From assembly GCF_009829925.1 (NCBI RefSeq), contig NZ_SNVJ01000013.1, positions 62,001 to 126,000 of the forward strand: a stretch of DNA of 64,000 nucleotides, read 5' to 3'. The translations under genes were made by a program, and so were the position numbers. This document shows, in pieces, positions 15,246-24,233 of the stretch. Positions within the stretch are counted from its first letter, which is position 1, and each line of letters begins with the position of its first letter. The notes beneath the pieces were generated by a model. It saw only the letters and a list, made by a program, of their open reading frames with translations. It was not told where the DNA came from and did no database searches. Source of the DNA: Teichococcus coralli (GTDB lineage Bacteria; Pseudomonadota; Alphaproteobacteria; Acetobacterales; Acetobacteraceae).

Positions 15246-16108
15246 GTTGCAGCTTCCACCGTCCGGGTGCGTTGCGCGAAGCCCAGCGCCTCGTCCAGAT
15301 GCGCCGCCGAGGTTGTGCCGACCAGCGCGAGCGACTGCGGCAAGGCCAGCGCCGCGCGGATCGCCGCCTCGCGCGCGGCGGCGGTGGCCGGCCGGCCGGC
15401 GAAGATCTCGCGCAGCATCAGCCCGACGCCCTGCCGCGCCGCCGCTTCCATCTCCGGCCGCAGGGCCTCGGCCAGCTCCAGCGGAACCTGCAGCGCCGCC
15501 ACGGCGGGCAGGCGCAACGCGGCGCGAACGCATTCGGCGTCGTCGCAGGAGACGCCCCAGGCGCGCAGCTTGCCCTCCTGCACCAGGCGGTTGAGCAGCC
15601 CGGAGAACTCGGCGCGCTCGACCACGGCGGCCGAGGGGCTGTGCAGCAGGAAGAGATCGACGCGCTCCACCTGCAGCCGCCGCAGGCTGCCCTCGATGGC
15701 CCGCTGCAGGTGCGCCGGCGAATAGTCGCGCGGCAACGGCGCGGCGCGGCGGCTGGCGATCGCCTCCTTCAACCCGGGCAGGCGCCGCGCGAGCTGCCGC
15801 AGCGGCGCCTTGGCCAGCGCCGCCATCCGCTGGGCGGGGGTGAAGCGCTGCCCCGCCTTGGTGACGATCACGGCCTCCTCGCGCCGGCCGCGCAGCGCGG
15901 CGCCGATCAGCCGCTCGCTCTCGCCCTGGCCATAGATGTCGGCGGTATCGAACAGGGTGACGCCGGACTCCAGCGCATGCCGCACGAGCCGCTCGGCCGC
16001 GGCGTCGGTGCAGCCGCCGAGGGTCGAGCCGAGGCGGCTGCAGCCAAGCCCGATGGCGGAGGCCCGCAGCCCGCTGCGTGGCCCGAGGGAAAGGGTGGGA
16101 AGCGTCAT
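15242..16108 (-). CDS. aldo/keto reductase
   Basis: 288 residues with the AKR catalytic tetrad visible: Asp in TLFDTADIYG, Tyr in the same block, Lys in VIVTKAG, His in LFLLHSPS. Barrel strands and the C-terminal NADPH-binding segment (LALVGTTSAAHLDEAL) are present. Reduces a carbonyl with NADPH. Next to a GMC oxidoreductase with coupled translation (GTGA overlap), so the pair may carry out an oxidation/reduction (epimerisation-like) on a sugar intermediate; this is inference. The ATG at 16108 overlaps the stop of the Wzy-like gene. Confidence 0.88.
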   Translation of the reverse strand: MTLPTLSLGPRSGLRASAIGLGCSRLGSTLGGCTDAAAERLVRHALESGVTLFDTADIYGQGESERLIGAALRGRREEAVIVTKAGQRFTPAQRMAALAKAPLRQLARRLPGLKEAIASRRAAPLPRDYSPAHLQRAIEGSLRRLQVERVDLFLLHSPSAAVVERAEFSGLLNRLVQEGKLRAWGVSCDDAECVRAALRLPAVAALQVPLELAEALRPEMEAAARQGVGLMLREIFAGRPATAAAREAAIRAALALPQSLALVGTTSAAHLDEALGFAQRTRTVEAAT

Positions 16109-17388
16109 GACACCGGCCGCATCAGGGGTGAGGTCCAGTCGTCCCGGGCCTGGACGGAGGCGGCGGACGGGCGTTTCGGCAGCACGCAGAAGATCAGGAT
16201 CCAGACATGCAGCCGTGGGTCGAGGAGCATGCCGCCGAAGGTGAGATAGCCGATCAGCACGGACCAGGCCACCCAGCGCGACGGAACGCCGCGGAACAGC
16301 GAGATCAGGAAGAAGGGCCAGAACACCGCCGAGCCGAGCAGCCCGTATTCAAAGACCATCTTCACCCAGGCCGGGTCATGCGCCTCATAGGGCACCAGCT
16401 TGACATACTGGGGGTAGGCGCCGGGGCCGAAGCCGAAGATCACGTCCTTCGCCGAGTCCAGCAGGAAGGCGCCCACCACCCAGGCCCCGGCAATGAAGCG
16501 GGCATTGGCGCTCGATCCCTCCGAGCCGAACTCGTTCACGCGGCTGAGCAGCGCGTCCAGGTTCCACAGGCTGCCGGTGACCAGGGCCACCACCAGCAGC
16601 ACCAGCCCGCCGGCGATGGCGCCATAGGCGCGCAGGTGGAGCAGCAGCCAGGGCAGGATGAAGAGCAGCAGCACCAGGCCGGTGCCGGAATAGGAGGTGG
16701 GCAGCGCCAGCCCAAAGACCAGCAGCCGCCAGGTCACCCCGAAATACAGCAGCTCCAGGATGACGGCCATCGCCAGGTACTGCGAGAAGGTCGAGGGCTC
16801 GACCAGGAAGAAGCCGTTGCTCTTGAAGTAGGGCGAGTTCCAGCTCAGCGGGTTGGCGGTGTGGAACCCCGGCAGCAGCAGCCAGTCCGGCACGATCCCC
16901 TTGAAGCTGAACGGAATCGGGTTGCCGATGACGAACTGCGTGACGAACTGCAGGATGCCGAACAAGGCGCAAACCAGCACCATCGCCTGGAAGGCGCGCA
17001 CGCAGGCCTCGAACACCCCCTCGCTGTTGCGCAGGGAAAGGATGAAGGGCGCGTAAATCAGTAGAAACAGCGCCAGAGAGGGCACCGAGGCGAAGCCGGC
17101 ATTGATCGCCGTGCTCAGCGAGGCCGCCGCGGCCAGCAGGAAGAACAGCACGGTGCGCACGGGGTCGAGGGTGATCGCCCCGCGCACCGCCATCACCATG
17201 AGCGCGAAAACCGTCACCAGCAGGTTGATGGCGAGGCCGTCATCCCCAATCGGAAGCGCGAAGCGCTGCAGGAAGATGGAGGCGAACAGCGCGGTGATCA
17301 GGCAACGCCGGACCACCGCCGCCTCGCCCTCATCGGCGGAAAGGCCCTGGTGGAGCCCAGCGCCATCCATGGCAAGGGGCGGCATCAT
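16105..17388 (-). CDS. O-antigen/exopolysaccharide polymerase-like membrane protein (Wzy/O-antigen ligase family)
   Basis: 427 residues with about 11 hydrophobic segments and one large polar loop (about residues 160-200, PIPFSFKGIVPDWLLLPGF, then NSPYFKSNGFFLVEPSTFSQY), the typical Wzy/WaaL layout. The block SSANARFIAGAWVVG and FGFGPGAYPQYV is usual for this family. It polymerises repeat units on the periplasmic side. It is the first large gene of the minus-strand operon and faces the BY-kinase/co-polymerase gene across a shared promoter region. Two start codons in tandem (17388, 17385); a third lies at Met7. Confidence 0.82.
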   Translation of the reverse strand: MMPPLAMDGAGLHQGLSADEGEAAVVRRCLITALFASIFLQRFALPIGDDGLAINLLVTVFALMVMAVRGAITLDPVRTVLFFLLAAAASLSTAINAGFASVPSLALFLLIYAPFILSLRNSEGVFEACVRAFQAMVLVCALFGILQFVTQFVIGNPIPFSFKGIVPDWLLLPGFHTANPLSWNSPYFKSNGFFLVEPSTFSQYLAMAVILELLYFGVTWRLLVFGLALPTSYSGTGLVLLLFILPWLLLHLRAYGAIAGGLVLLVVALVTGSLWNLDALLSRVNEFGSEGSSANARFIAGAWVVGAFLLDSAKDVIFGFGPGAYPQYVKLVPYEAHDPAWVKMVFEYGLLGSAVFWPFFLISLFRGVPSRWVAWSVLIGYLTFGGMLLDPRLHVWILIFCVLPKRPSAASVQARDDWTSPLMRPVS

Positions 17389-17477
17389 CGGCCTGCGCGC
17401 CCCGCCGCGCCCAAAGCCGCCGCACCCAAACCTGTCACACCAAGACCGGCCGCACCAAAAGTTGCGTGAGCTGCCAT
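17385..17477 (-). CDS. possible 30-residue Gly/Ala-rich leader ORF coupled to the polymerase gene
   Basis: Starts with ATG at 17477 and ends with TGA overlapping the tandem ATGs of the polymerase gene. The product is low in complexity (AAGLGVTGLGAAALGAAGRAG). It has no recognisable domain. It could be a translated leader that couples to the polymerase, or simply chance in GC-rich DNA. No strong ribosome binding site is seen. Confidence 0.2.
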   Translation of the reverse strand: MAAHATFGAAGLGVTGLGAAALGAAGRAGR

Positions 17478-17910
17478 TGCCTCAGCCCCCCGCAACCGGC
17501 AAATTCGGCCCCAGGAGCGGGCCTCCCCGCGAGCCGGGGAGAACCGCGTTCCGTGCAACGGAAACGCAGCCAAGAACACGAGCATTCCGTCCTCCAGGCA
17601 CTCGGCGCATCAGGTTCGCTTCCTTTTGTCGCACTGAGCGGCAGCCTGGTTGCCCACGGCGCAAACAAGCAAAGAAAGCCGATCCGTGATCCTCGAACAC
17701 GCCTCTGGTTGTGTACCGAGGCAGTTTTTCGATCTCCAGCCACGTTCGTGTGAGCGTGAGATGATTATTTGGACAGGCTTGCTCCGTTCATGTTTAGTGA
17801 AAGCACATAGGACCCCTGGCTGCGCCGTTGTCATGCCCTGCATGGCTGTTCTGCACGGCTCCGGGTGACCAGCACCGAGATTGTCGAAGTGGCCTCATGA
17901 GGCAAACGAT
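17389..17910. promoter_or_regulatory. divergent promoter region between polymerase operon and BY-kinase gene
   Basis: 522 bp with no convincing large gene. The half next to the plus-strand gene (about 17690-17860) is clearly AT-richer than the surroundings and should hold its promoter; a candidate -35 is TTGGAC at 17769-17774. The ribosome binding site GAGG at about 17899 precedes the ATG at 17911 by 8 bases. No exact operator could be assigned. Confidence 0.5.
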
Positions 17911-20100
17911 ATGCGCCTGACTGATCTCCTGAGTCTGTTGTGGCGGCGCAAGCTGACGCTTGCCCTTTCCGTCATCGTCGCCGCGCTGCTCGGCTTCGCG
18001 ATGACGAAATCACTGCCCGACCGCTTCGCCAGCGAGGGCCTGCTGCTGGTGGAGAGCCGCGAGCAGGCCATCCCCGAGCTGAACCAGATGGCCGCGCTCA
18101 ACGCCCCCGGCCCCGCGCGGGTCCGCACCGAGGCGGACATCCTCCGCTCGCGCCAGCTGGCCGAGGACGTGGTCCGCTCGCTGGGGCTCAACGAGCAGCC
18201 GGACGAGCCGCCGGGCATGCTGGCGGCGCTGCTGACGCCGGTGACCGCCTGGGTGCATTCCGCCGTCACCTCGCTGAACGGCTGGGCGGGGGAGACGCTC
18301 GGCACCTCCGTCCCGCTCGGCGGGGCCGGCGAGGAGCCGGCGCGCCCCACCGACCGGGTCGGCGTGGCGGTCGAGAAGCTGCAGAAGAACATCGAGATCC
18401 GCACCACGGAGAACAGCAACGTGGTGGCGGTGCGCTACTTCGCGGATTCGCCGAAGGAAGCGGCCGACGTCGTCAACACGCTGATGGAGCGCTACATCTC
18501 CCAGGAGGTGATGGCCAAGCGCGACACCACGCTGCAGGCGAATGTCTGGCTCACCGAGCGCCTGAACGCCCTGCGCGAGGAGGTTGAGGGCGCCGACCGC
18601 AAGGTGCAGGACTACCGCCGCCAGAGCGGCCTGCTGGAGACCGCCCAGGGCGCCGTCACCAGCGTGCAGGTGAGCGAGCAGCAGGGCCGCCTGGCCGTGG
18701 CCCGGCAGGAACTGTCCCGCGCCCAGGCGGCGCTGGACAGCGCGCTCCGCTCCGGCCAGAACGGCAATGCCGCCAGCGAGACACTCAGCTCCAACGTGAT
18801 CCAGAGCCTGCGCGACCGCGAGGCCGAGATCGGCTCCCGCGCCGCCAGCCTGGCGCAGCGCCTCGGCTCCCGCCATCCCGACCGGCTGGCCGCCGAGGCC
18901 GAGCTGCGCGACGTCCGCCGGCAGATCGGCGCCGAGATCAACAAGATCGTCGCCTCGCTGCGGCGTGACGTGGATGCCGCGCGCGACCGGCTGGCCGATT
19001 CGCAGTCCGCCCTCGACAGCTCGGTCAAGACCGCCCGCACCAGCGCCACGGCCGAGGTCGGCCTGATGCAGCTGCAGCGCGAGGCCGATGCCAAGCGGCA
19101 GATCTACCAGGCCTTCCTGACCCGCGCGGAGCAGACCCGCCTCGCCTCGGCGCAGTTCCCGATGGCGCGCGTGATCTCCCCGGCCGTGGCGCCTTTCCGC
19201 CCGAGCGGCCCGCCCGCCTCCGTTGTCGCTGCCTTCACCGGCTTCGCCGCGCTCTTCCTGGTGGGTGGCTTCCTGGTGCTGCGCCGCCTGCTGCACGGCA
19301 CGATCAACTCGGTGCAGGACCTGGTGACCATCACCGGCGTGCAGAATGTCGGCAGCCTGCCGGCGCTCGGCCGCAGCCGGAAGAACCGGATGCCGGCCGT
19401 GGTGCTCGACCAGGGCCAGTCCGGCATCGCCGAGACGCTGCGCGCGCTGCGCCTCAGCATGCAGGCGGTCGCCGGCGGGGGGCCGGCCAACACCGTGCTG
19501 GTCACCTCCTCGGAGGCCGGTGACGGCAAGAGCACCGTCGCCGCCTCCCTGGCCCGCCTCTCCGCCGCGGACGGGCTGCGTGTGCTGCTGATCGAGACCG
19601 ACATGCGGCGCCCGCAGCTTTCCTCCCATTTCGGGGCGCCGCCGCCGGGCCGCAGCATCGAGGCCGTGCTGAACGGGGAAACCCGCTTCGAGGACGCGGT
19701 GCAGGTGGATGAGCGCTCGGGGCTGCATGTGCTGCTCTCCGACCGTTCCTCCTCCAACCCCCAGGCGCTGATCGAGTCCCGCCAGTTCGCCGAGCTGGTG
19801 AGCCGCGCACGCCGCGAATACCGCCTGGTGGTGCTCGACAGCCCGCCGATCATGCGCGTGGCCGACGCGGTGGTGCTCTCGCAGCACAGCGATGCCGTGC
19901 TCTTCGCCGTGGGCTGGGAACGGGCTTCCCGCACCGTCGTCATTGAGGCGATGCGGCGCCTGCCGCGTTCCATGCGCGCCCGCGTGGCGACCGTGATGAC
20001 CCGGGTGCGCCCGGGCCGCCTGGACCCGCTGGGCTACTACGAGGGCTATGCCAAGAGCAGCTCGCCCGACCTGAAGCGCCTGCCGGCACCGACCGCCTGA
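17911..20100 (+). CDS. polysaccharide co-polymerase / bacterial tyrosine kinase (Wzz-BY-kinase, GumC/ExoP type)
   Basis: 729 residues. N-terminal Wzz domain with a membrane segment at about 15-32, a long periplasmic coiled-coil part (about 180-430), a second membrane segment at about 437-457, then a cytoplasmic BY-kinase: Walker A SSEAGDGKST (about 532-541), Walker A' LLIETDMRRP and Walker B LVVLDSPPI (about 638-646). The C-terminus holds a tyrosine cluster (Tyr709, 710, 713) for autophosphorylation. It sets chain length and couples polymerisation with export. The ATG at 17911 has GAGG upstream; an earlier in-frame TTG at 17881 would add 10 residues without family similarity. No low-molecular-weight tyrosine phosphatase gene is seen in the window. 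Confidence 0.93.
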   Translation: MRLTDLLSLLWRRKLTLALSVIVAALLGFAMTKSLPDRFASEGLLLVESREQAIPELNQMAALNAPGPARVRTEADILRSRQLAEDVVRSLGLNEQPDEPPGMLAALLTPVTAWVHSAVTSLNGWAGETLGTSVPLGGAGEEPARPTDRVGVAVEKLQKNIEIRTTENSNVVAVRYFADSPKEAADVVNTLMERYISQEVMAKRDTTLQANVWLTERLNALREEVEGADRKVQDYRRQSGLLETAQGAVTSVQVSEQQGRLAVARQELSRAQAALDSALRSGQNGNAASETLSSNVIQSLRDREAEIGSRAASLAQRLGSRHPDRLAAEAELRDVRRQIGAEINKIVASLRRDVDAARDRLADSQSALDSSVKTARTSATAEVGLMQLQREADAKRQIYQAFLTRAEQTRLASAQFPMARVISPAVAPFRPSGPPASVVAAFTGFAALFLVGGFLVLRRLLHGTINSVQDLVTITGVQNVGSLPALGRSRKNRMPAVVLDQGQSGIAETLRALRLSMQAVAGGGPANTVLVTSSEAGDGKSTVAASLARLSAADGLRVLLIETDMRRPQLSSHFGAPPPGRSIEAVLNGETRFEDAVQVDERSGLHVLLSDRSSSNPQALIESRQFAELVSRARREYRLVVLDSPPIMRVADAVVLSQHSDAVLFAVGWERASRTVVIEAMRRLPRSMRARVATVMTRVRPGRLDPLGYYEGYAKSSSPDLKRLPAPTA

Positions 20101-20118
20101 GGCTGTTCCTGGATCGTG

Positions 20119-20473
20119 CTGGAGGGGGCGGGGAGAAGGAATTCTCCCCGCCCCCTCTTTTTTCCGCCTTGTCACGTTGATCCGGCGGGCCTGCGGCGGG
20201 TTCGCCTGCCGCCAGCGCAACGCCTCCTCGCGGCGCAGGACATGCCGGGAGGAGGGAAGGCCCCACCGGCGGCAGCGCGTCCGAACCCTGGTTCTTCCGC
20301 CGGCTTTCAGCCTCGCATGCGGCGAAGTCGGTCCCGACCACCCCGTGGCCGGGGCCGCCGAGGCGGCTTCACCTCTGGCGCGGGCCTCGGGCCCCCAGCC
20401 CTGGAGAGTTGCTGGAAAAGAAGAGGGGGGTTCTGGGGGGAGGGAATTCATTCTCCCCCAGCTCCGCCCGCGT
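20119..20473. repeat. dispersed intergenic element, family A, copy 2
   Basis: The longest copy, filling the gap between two convergent genes. Left end: a 16-bp perfect stem with arms GAGGGGGCGGGGAGAA and TTCTCCCCGCCCCCTC around GGAA, followed by TTTTTT. Right end: AAAAGAAGAGGGGGGTT then GGGAATTCATTCTCCC, in inverted orientation. The interior (20160-20400) includes CGGGGCCGCCGAGGCGGCTT, related to the inner hairpin of the other copies. No coding capacity is evident. Confidence 0.75.
20121..20162 (+). terminator. intrinsic terminator after the BY-kinase gene
   Basis: A 16-bp perfect stem around a GGAA loop, then a run of six T, starting about 20 bp after the kinase stop codon. It is the left end of repeat copy 2. 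On the opposite strand, the right end of the same element could terminate transcription coming from the other side. Confidence 0.85.
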
Positions 20474-20564
20474 GAACCGCCCCGAAGTCCCGGCGCGCAA
20501 GCGAAAGGGCCGGGGAGCTTCCGCTCCCCGGCCCTTCAAGCCAGCCTTGCCGGTATCGGCAGGC

Positions 20565-21170
20565 TCAGAAGCGGCGCTCGAACACCGTGATGACGTCGCC
20601 CGGCTGCAGCAGCGAATCACGCTCGCCGCGATACTCCTGCGGCACGCCGTTCTGGTCGAGACGGGTGATGGAGACGTAGTCGTCGATGGCGCGGTAGTTG
20701 AAGCCGCCCATGGTGGCCACCGCCGAGAGCACCGACATGCCGGGCTGGTAGGGCGTCTGGCCGCCGCGCTCGACCATGCCGAGCACGAAGACGGGGCGGT
20801 ACTGAAGGACCTCCACCGCCGCCGAGGGATCGTTGAACAGGTTGCGGCTGCGCAGCGCCCGCTCGATCGACTGCTCCGCCTCGGTGGTGGTGCGCCCCAC
20901 GACCGGAACGGCGCCGACCAGCGGCAGGGCGATGACGCCCGAGTCGCTGACGCGGAACTCCCCGGTCAGCCGCGGGTCGTTGAACACCGTCACGCGCACC
21001 TGATCGCCAGGCCCGAGCTTATAGGTGGTGGTTGTGCTGCTGGCTGTTTGCGGGAGCGGCGGCAGGCCGGCACCCGGCGAGGCGCAGGCGGCCACCAGGA
21101 GCGAAACGCCAAGTGCCACTCCACGCAGCGCCACCGGCGCGGCTGAGGCTAGAGACCGAAAACGGGACAT
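20565..21170 (-). CDS. polysaccharide export lipoprotein (Wza/GumB family, short form)
   Basis: 201 residues with a lipoprotein signal (VALGVSLLVAACA, Cys29). The poly_export domain is visible: YKLGPGDQVRVTVFNDPRL, FRVSDSGVIALPLVGAVPV and, after a SLBB-like part, RDSLLQPGDVITVFERRF at the end. It is about the size of GumB and lacks the C-terminal membrane helix of E. coli Wza. It should form the outer-membrane export conduit together with the co-polymerase. Chosen start is the ATG at 21170; an upstream frame lacks a signal sequence. The gene is convergent to the kinase gene. Confidence 0.92.
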   Translation of the reverse strand: MSRFRSLASAAPVALRGVALGVSLLVAACASPGAGLPPLPQTASSTTTTYKLGPGDQVRVTVFNDPRLTGEFRVSDSGVIALPLVGAVPVVGRTTTEAEQSIERALRSRNLFNDPSAAVEVLQYRPVFVLGMVERGGQTPYQPGMSVLSAVATMGGFNYRAIDDYVSITRLDQNGVPQEYRGERDSLLQPGDVITVFERRF

Positions 21171-21279
21171 GGGCGAACCCCCGGATGATAAATCTTTGGA
21201 CGAGCCAACATATTGTATCCGAGCGAAGCTTGGCCGTGAACGCGAAGGGTTCAGGCGGCCCGCCGAATTCGCCAAATCG

Positions 21280-22638
21280 TTACAACGCGAAGCGCAGGCG
21301 CACCGCCACCTGGTTGATGCCGTACTCGCGGTAGCCCTCCGGCGCGCTCAGCCGCTCGGTGTGCTGGTAGTCCGCGGTGAGCGCCATGTTCCGGTTGAGC
21401 AGGAGCTGGGCGCCTACCAGCACGATGCCATCCGTCACCGTGCCCACGTCAGGGTAGTCGCGGTGCTCGGCGCGCAGGCTGCCGGTGAGGATCAGGTTGC
21501 GCCGCAGCTCGTGGTCAACCGTCAGGCTCGCCGCCGTGCGGGTGTAGCTGACATTGTCGTTCCGGATCGATTCCTCGATGGTGCGCTGAATGGCAAGCGT
21601 GGTGGTGGTGAGCTGCGTGGGCATCCACATCAGCTGGCCCTCGAAGGCGGGGCCGGTCAGCGACTTGCGGCCGGGCTGCTCGTAGTCGCGCTGGCGATAG
21701 CCCACCAGCAGCCGGGCGGCCCAGAGGCCGTCGAAGTCGTAGTCGAAGCCGCCCTGGCCCTCCCAGGTGAAGGAGTCGCTGCCGCTCTGGCTGCTTTCGG
21801 TGTGGCTGATGTCCTGCAGCCGGACCAGCGCGACGATCCGCCGGCCCGGCACCAGGCTGTACTCGCCACGGATCTCGGCGGCCTTCGAGTCGTAGTCGTC
21901 CTGGGCGTCGTTCTGGAAGCCGCCGCTGTTCTGCTGACGGTCGTAGCGGATGGTGGTGTAGTTCAGGGTGGTGGACAGCGCGAGGCGGTTGAAGGTGGCC
22001 GTGCCGCCCACCTGGAAGACGTCGCTGTCATAGGGCAGCGGGCGCGAAATGCCGCCCTGCTGCAGCTCGAAGTCATCGACGTCGAGATGGCTGCGCAGGT
22101 GGGTGTAGCTCGCGTTCAGCGAGGAGGCGCGGCCGATGTCGTAGCGGCCGCTCAGCCCGACGCTGTAGTCGTTCCAGTTGAGGTCGTTGTACTGGAGGTA
22201 CTGGCGCGTGCTCTGCGTGACGTTGAGCCCCAGCGCATGGCGCGTCCACTGGCTGGCGGCCGAGGCATTCAGCCTTTCGGTGAAGAAGCCGTCCGAAGGC
22301 TCGCTCTGGAGGGAGGGCTGGATGTTGTCGTCATAGCCCATGCCCGCCTCGACCGAGCCGTCGATGCGAAAGGCGCCCAGGCGCACGCCGGCCGGGTCGT
22401 AATCCGGGCGCGGGCGGGTTTGCACGGTGACACCGCGCGCCGTCGCCTCGGGGCCGATGGTCTGGGTTTGCGCGGCGGCAAGGCCGGGCAGCAGCAGCAG
22501 CGCGCCCGGCAGCGCCACGCGCGGCAGGCAGGCGGCCAGGCGGGAAGCGCGGGAGGGCTCGCGGGTTGACGGGGAGGCCACGCGGCCGCGGGCAGCGGAA
22601 GTCGTTTCTTTCCCAGCGGAACCGTTTCGCAGAAACAT
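21280..22638 (-). CDS. outer-membrane beta-barrel protein, BBP2 family (EPS-associated)
   Basis: 452 residues: a long basic N-terminus, a hydrophobic signal (ALPGALLLLPGLAAAQT, cleavage near residue 56), then many amphipathic strands rich in Tyr, Asp, Gln and Thr (AGMGYDDNIQPS, YDIGRASSLNASYTHL, DGLWAARLLVGYRQRDYEQ), ending with VAVRLRFAL and a C-terminal hydrophobic residue as expected for an outer-membrane barrel. The family (outer membrane beta-barrel, DUF2320) is often found in EPS loci beside Wza/GumB genes. It lies about 110 bp upstream of the Wza-like gene on the same strand, so probably co-transcribed. Role in export or anchoring is inferred. Confidence 0.85.
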   Translation of the reverse strand: MFLRNGSAGKETTSAARGRVASPSTREPSRASRLAACLPRVALPGALLLLPGLAAAQTQTIGPEATARGVTVQTRPRPDYDPAGVRLGAFRIDGSVEAGMGYDDNIQPSLQSEPSDGFFTERLNASAASQWTRHALGLNVTQSTRQYLQYNDLNWNDYSVGLSGRYDIGRASSLNASYTHLRSHLDVDDFELQQGGISRPLPYDSDVFQVGGTATFNRLALSTTLNYTTIRYDRQQNSGGFQNDAQDDYDSKAAEIRGEYSLVPGRRIVALVRLQDISHTESSQSGSDSFTWEGQGGFDYDFDGLWAARLLVGYRQRDYEQPGRKSLTGPAFEGQLMWMPTQLTTTTLAIQRTIEESIRNDNVSYTRTAASLTVDHELRRNLILTGSLRAEHRDYPDVGTVTDGIVLVGAQLLLNRNMALTADYQHTERLSAPEGYREYGINQVAVRLRFAL

Positions 22639-22928
22639 AATGGCGACCTTATCCGATTCTGCCCCTGACCCGCACCGGAATGGACGCGGCATCGGATTGT
22701 CTCACGAAAAGCGACTTAATCAAGGCTGTCCGGTAGAGCCGCGGCCAGGAAGTCACCACTTGTGGGATTTCTGCCATGGTGATGCCGTGCACCCGCTGGG
22801 GAGGGCGGGGGCACGGCATCAGGTCCGCCGGCCTTTGGGGGGGGGACGGCAGGCACGCCGGGGTCTGCGCGCGCCTGCCTGGCCGGCGGGCTTTGCGAAC
22901 TTGGCCGCCCGCCCGGAGCGGCCGGAGA
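22639..22928. terminator. 290-bp gap with a GC-rich inverted repeat
   Basis: Between the COG4091-like gene end and the barrel-protein start, both minus strand. A 10-bp perfect inverted repeat (GATGCCGTGC at 22781-22790 and GCACGGCATC at 22811-22820, loop 20) sits here. It lacks a clear T run, so it is either a factor-dependent terminator or an operator. The barrel-gene promoter probably lies at about 22650-22740, where the sequence is AT-richer. Confidence 0.4.
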
Positions 22929-24215
22929 TCAGGCCGGGAAGACCTCGTCCTGCTCGGCGCGGAGGCGGTCAATCAGCCGGCCGGCGGGGATCTCCACGTC
23001 GTCATAGGTCAGCACGGCGTCCTTGGGGACGTCCCGCTTCAGCCGGCAGCCGACCGCGATGCCGATCGGGAGCAGCCGCCCGGCGCGGGTTTCGGCATAG
23101 GTCTCGCACTGGCCATAGGTCTTGTAGCCGCCCAGCGCGTCGATCTCGTCGCCGGCCTTGAGATCGACCTTGGCGGTGGCCACCACGTCCACCCGCGGGC
23201 CGGCGATCGGCTGGATGACGGGATCCTGGCACAGCACCACCCGCGCCACCGAGAGCGGCACCTCGAAATGGCAGAGGTGGTAGGGAATGTAGAAGCTGTA
23301 GAGCGGCCCGGTGCCGAGCTTGTACAGGTTCAGGTAGTGCTTCTGCTTGGGGTCGTCATGCGTGGCCAGCACATAGACGCCGGGGCCCGGCTTGGCGCCC
23401 ACCACGTAGTCCACGATGCCGCCCTTCTCGCGCAGCATGTCGATGTCATAGGCCTGGGTCAGCTCGTCCACATGGCCGCGGTGGTCGGCGCCGATCATGC
23501 CGCGCTTGTTGACCGTCATGCCCGTGGCGTTGGCGACGATGGCCTGCTCGAAGCTGATCTTGGTGCCGTCGGCGAAGCTGGTCACCATGTAGGGGTCCTG
23601 CCCCCACTGCCTGGCGAAGCCTTCCTGCGTCGTCGGGTTGCGGTAGGGGTCCTGCAGGCCCTTGATGTTGCCGCAGACCAGCGGCGTCAGCCCGATCGAG
23701 ACGACGAAGCGGTAGAGGTTCATCTGCACGCCCGGCTGGTCGCCGTCGGCGCCGGTGAAGATGACGCCCGCCTCGTCCGCCTTGCGCTTGATCAGCGGCC
23801 CGACGGTGCCGTCCAGCTCCGCGTTCATCGAGACCATCGGCTTGCGGTTCCTGATCGCCGCCAGGCTGATCTCGGCGCCGTACTCGATGGCGCCGGTGGC
23901 GTCGATCAGGCAGTCCAGCCCCTCGGCCTCGCAGAGCAGCATCGGGTCCGAGGTGATCGCCGGCCGGCCATCGCGGATGCAGGCCTCCAGCGCCGCCTTG
24001 CTTTCCACCACCTCCACCTCGCCGGCGCCGGCCTGCTCATAGGCGGCGCGGGCGCGCTCGGGGCTGCGGTTGCAGATCACCGCCAGCACCATGCCGGGCA
24101 CGGAGTTCAGGATCTGGTTGGTGATGCCGCGGGCCATGAAGCCGGCGCCGAACATGCCGACGCGCACCGGCTTGCCAGCCTGGGCGCGCTCGCGGAGCAG
24201 CCTGTCATAGATCAT
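22929..24215 (-). CDS. NAD(P)-binding oxidoreductase with C-terminal SAF domain (COG4091-like, homoserine-dehydrogenase-like)
   Basis: 428 residues. Rossmann motif RVGMFGAGFMARGI at about 18-31, LIDATGAIEYGAEI, MVSMNAELDGTVGP and a C-terminal SAF-like domain (about 345-428, DLKAGDEIDALGGY, then LPIGIAVGCRLKRDVPKDAVL). This COG4091-type family is annotated as predicted homoserine dehydrogenase but is common in sugar-nucleotide clusters. Here it is the last gene of a minus-strand module rfbF - SDR - RmlC-like - this gene, so it probably acts on the same CDP-linked sugar. Exact reaction unknown. Confidence 0.75.
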   Translation of the reverse strand: MIYDRLLRERAQAGKPVRVGMFGAGFMARGITNQILNSVPGMVLAVICNRSPERARAAYEQAGAGEVEVVESKAALEACIRDGRPAITSDPMLLCEAEGLDCLIDATGAIEYGAEISLAAIRNRKPMVSMNAELDGTVGPLIKRKADEAGVIFTGADGDQPGVQMNLYRFVVSIGLTPLVCGNIKGLQDPYRNPTTQEGFARQWGQDPYMVTSFADGTKISFEQAIVANATGMTVNKRGMIGADHRGHVDELTQAYDIDMLREKGGIVDYVVGAKPGPGVYVLATHDDPKQKHYLNLYKLGTGPLYSFYIPYHLCHFEVPLSVARVVLCQDPVIQPIAGPRVDVVATAKVDLKAGDEIDALGGYKTYGQCETYAETRAGRLLPIGIAVGCRLKRDVPKDAVLTYDDVEIPAGRLIDRLRAEQDEVFPA

Positions 24216-24233
24216 GGATGTTCTCTTGCGCCT

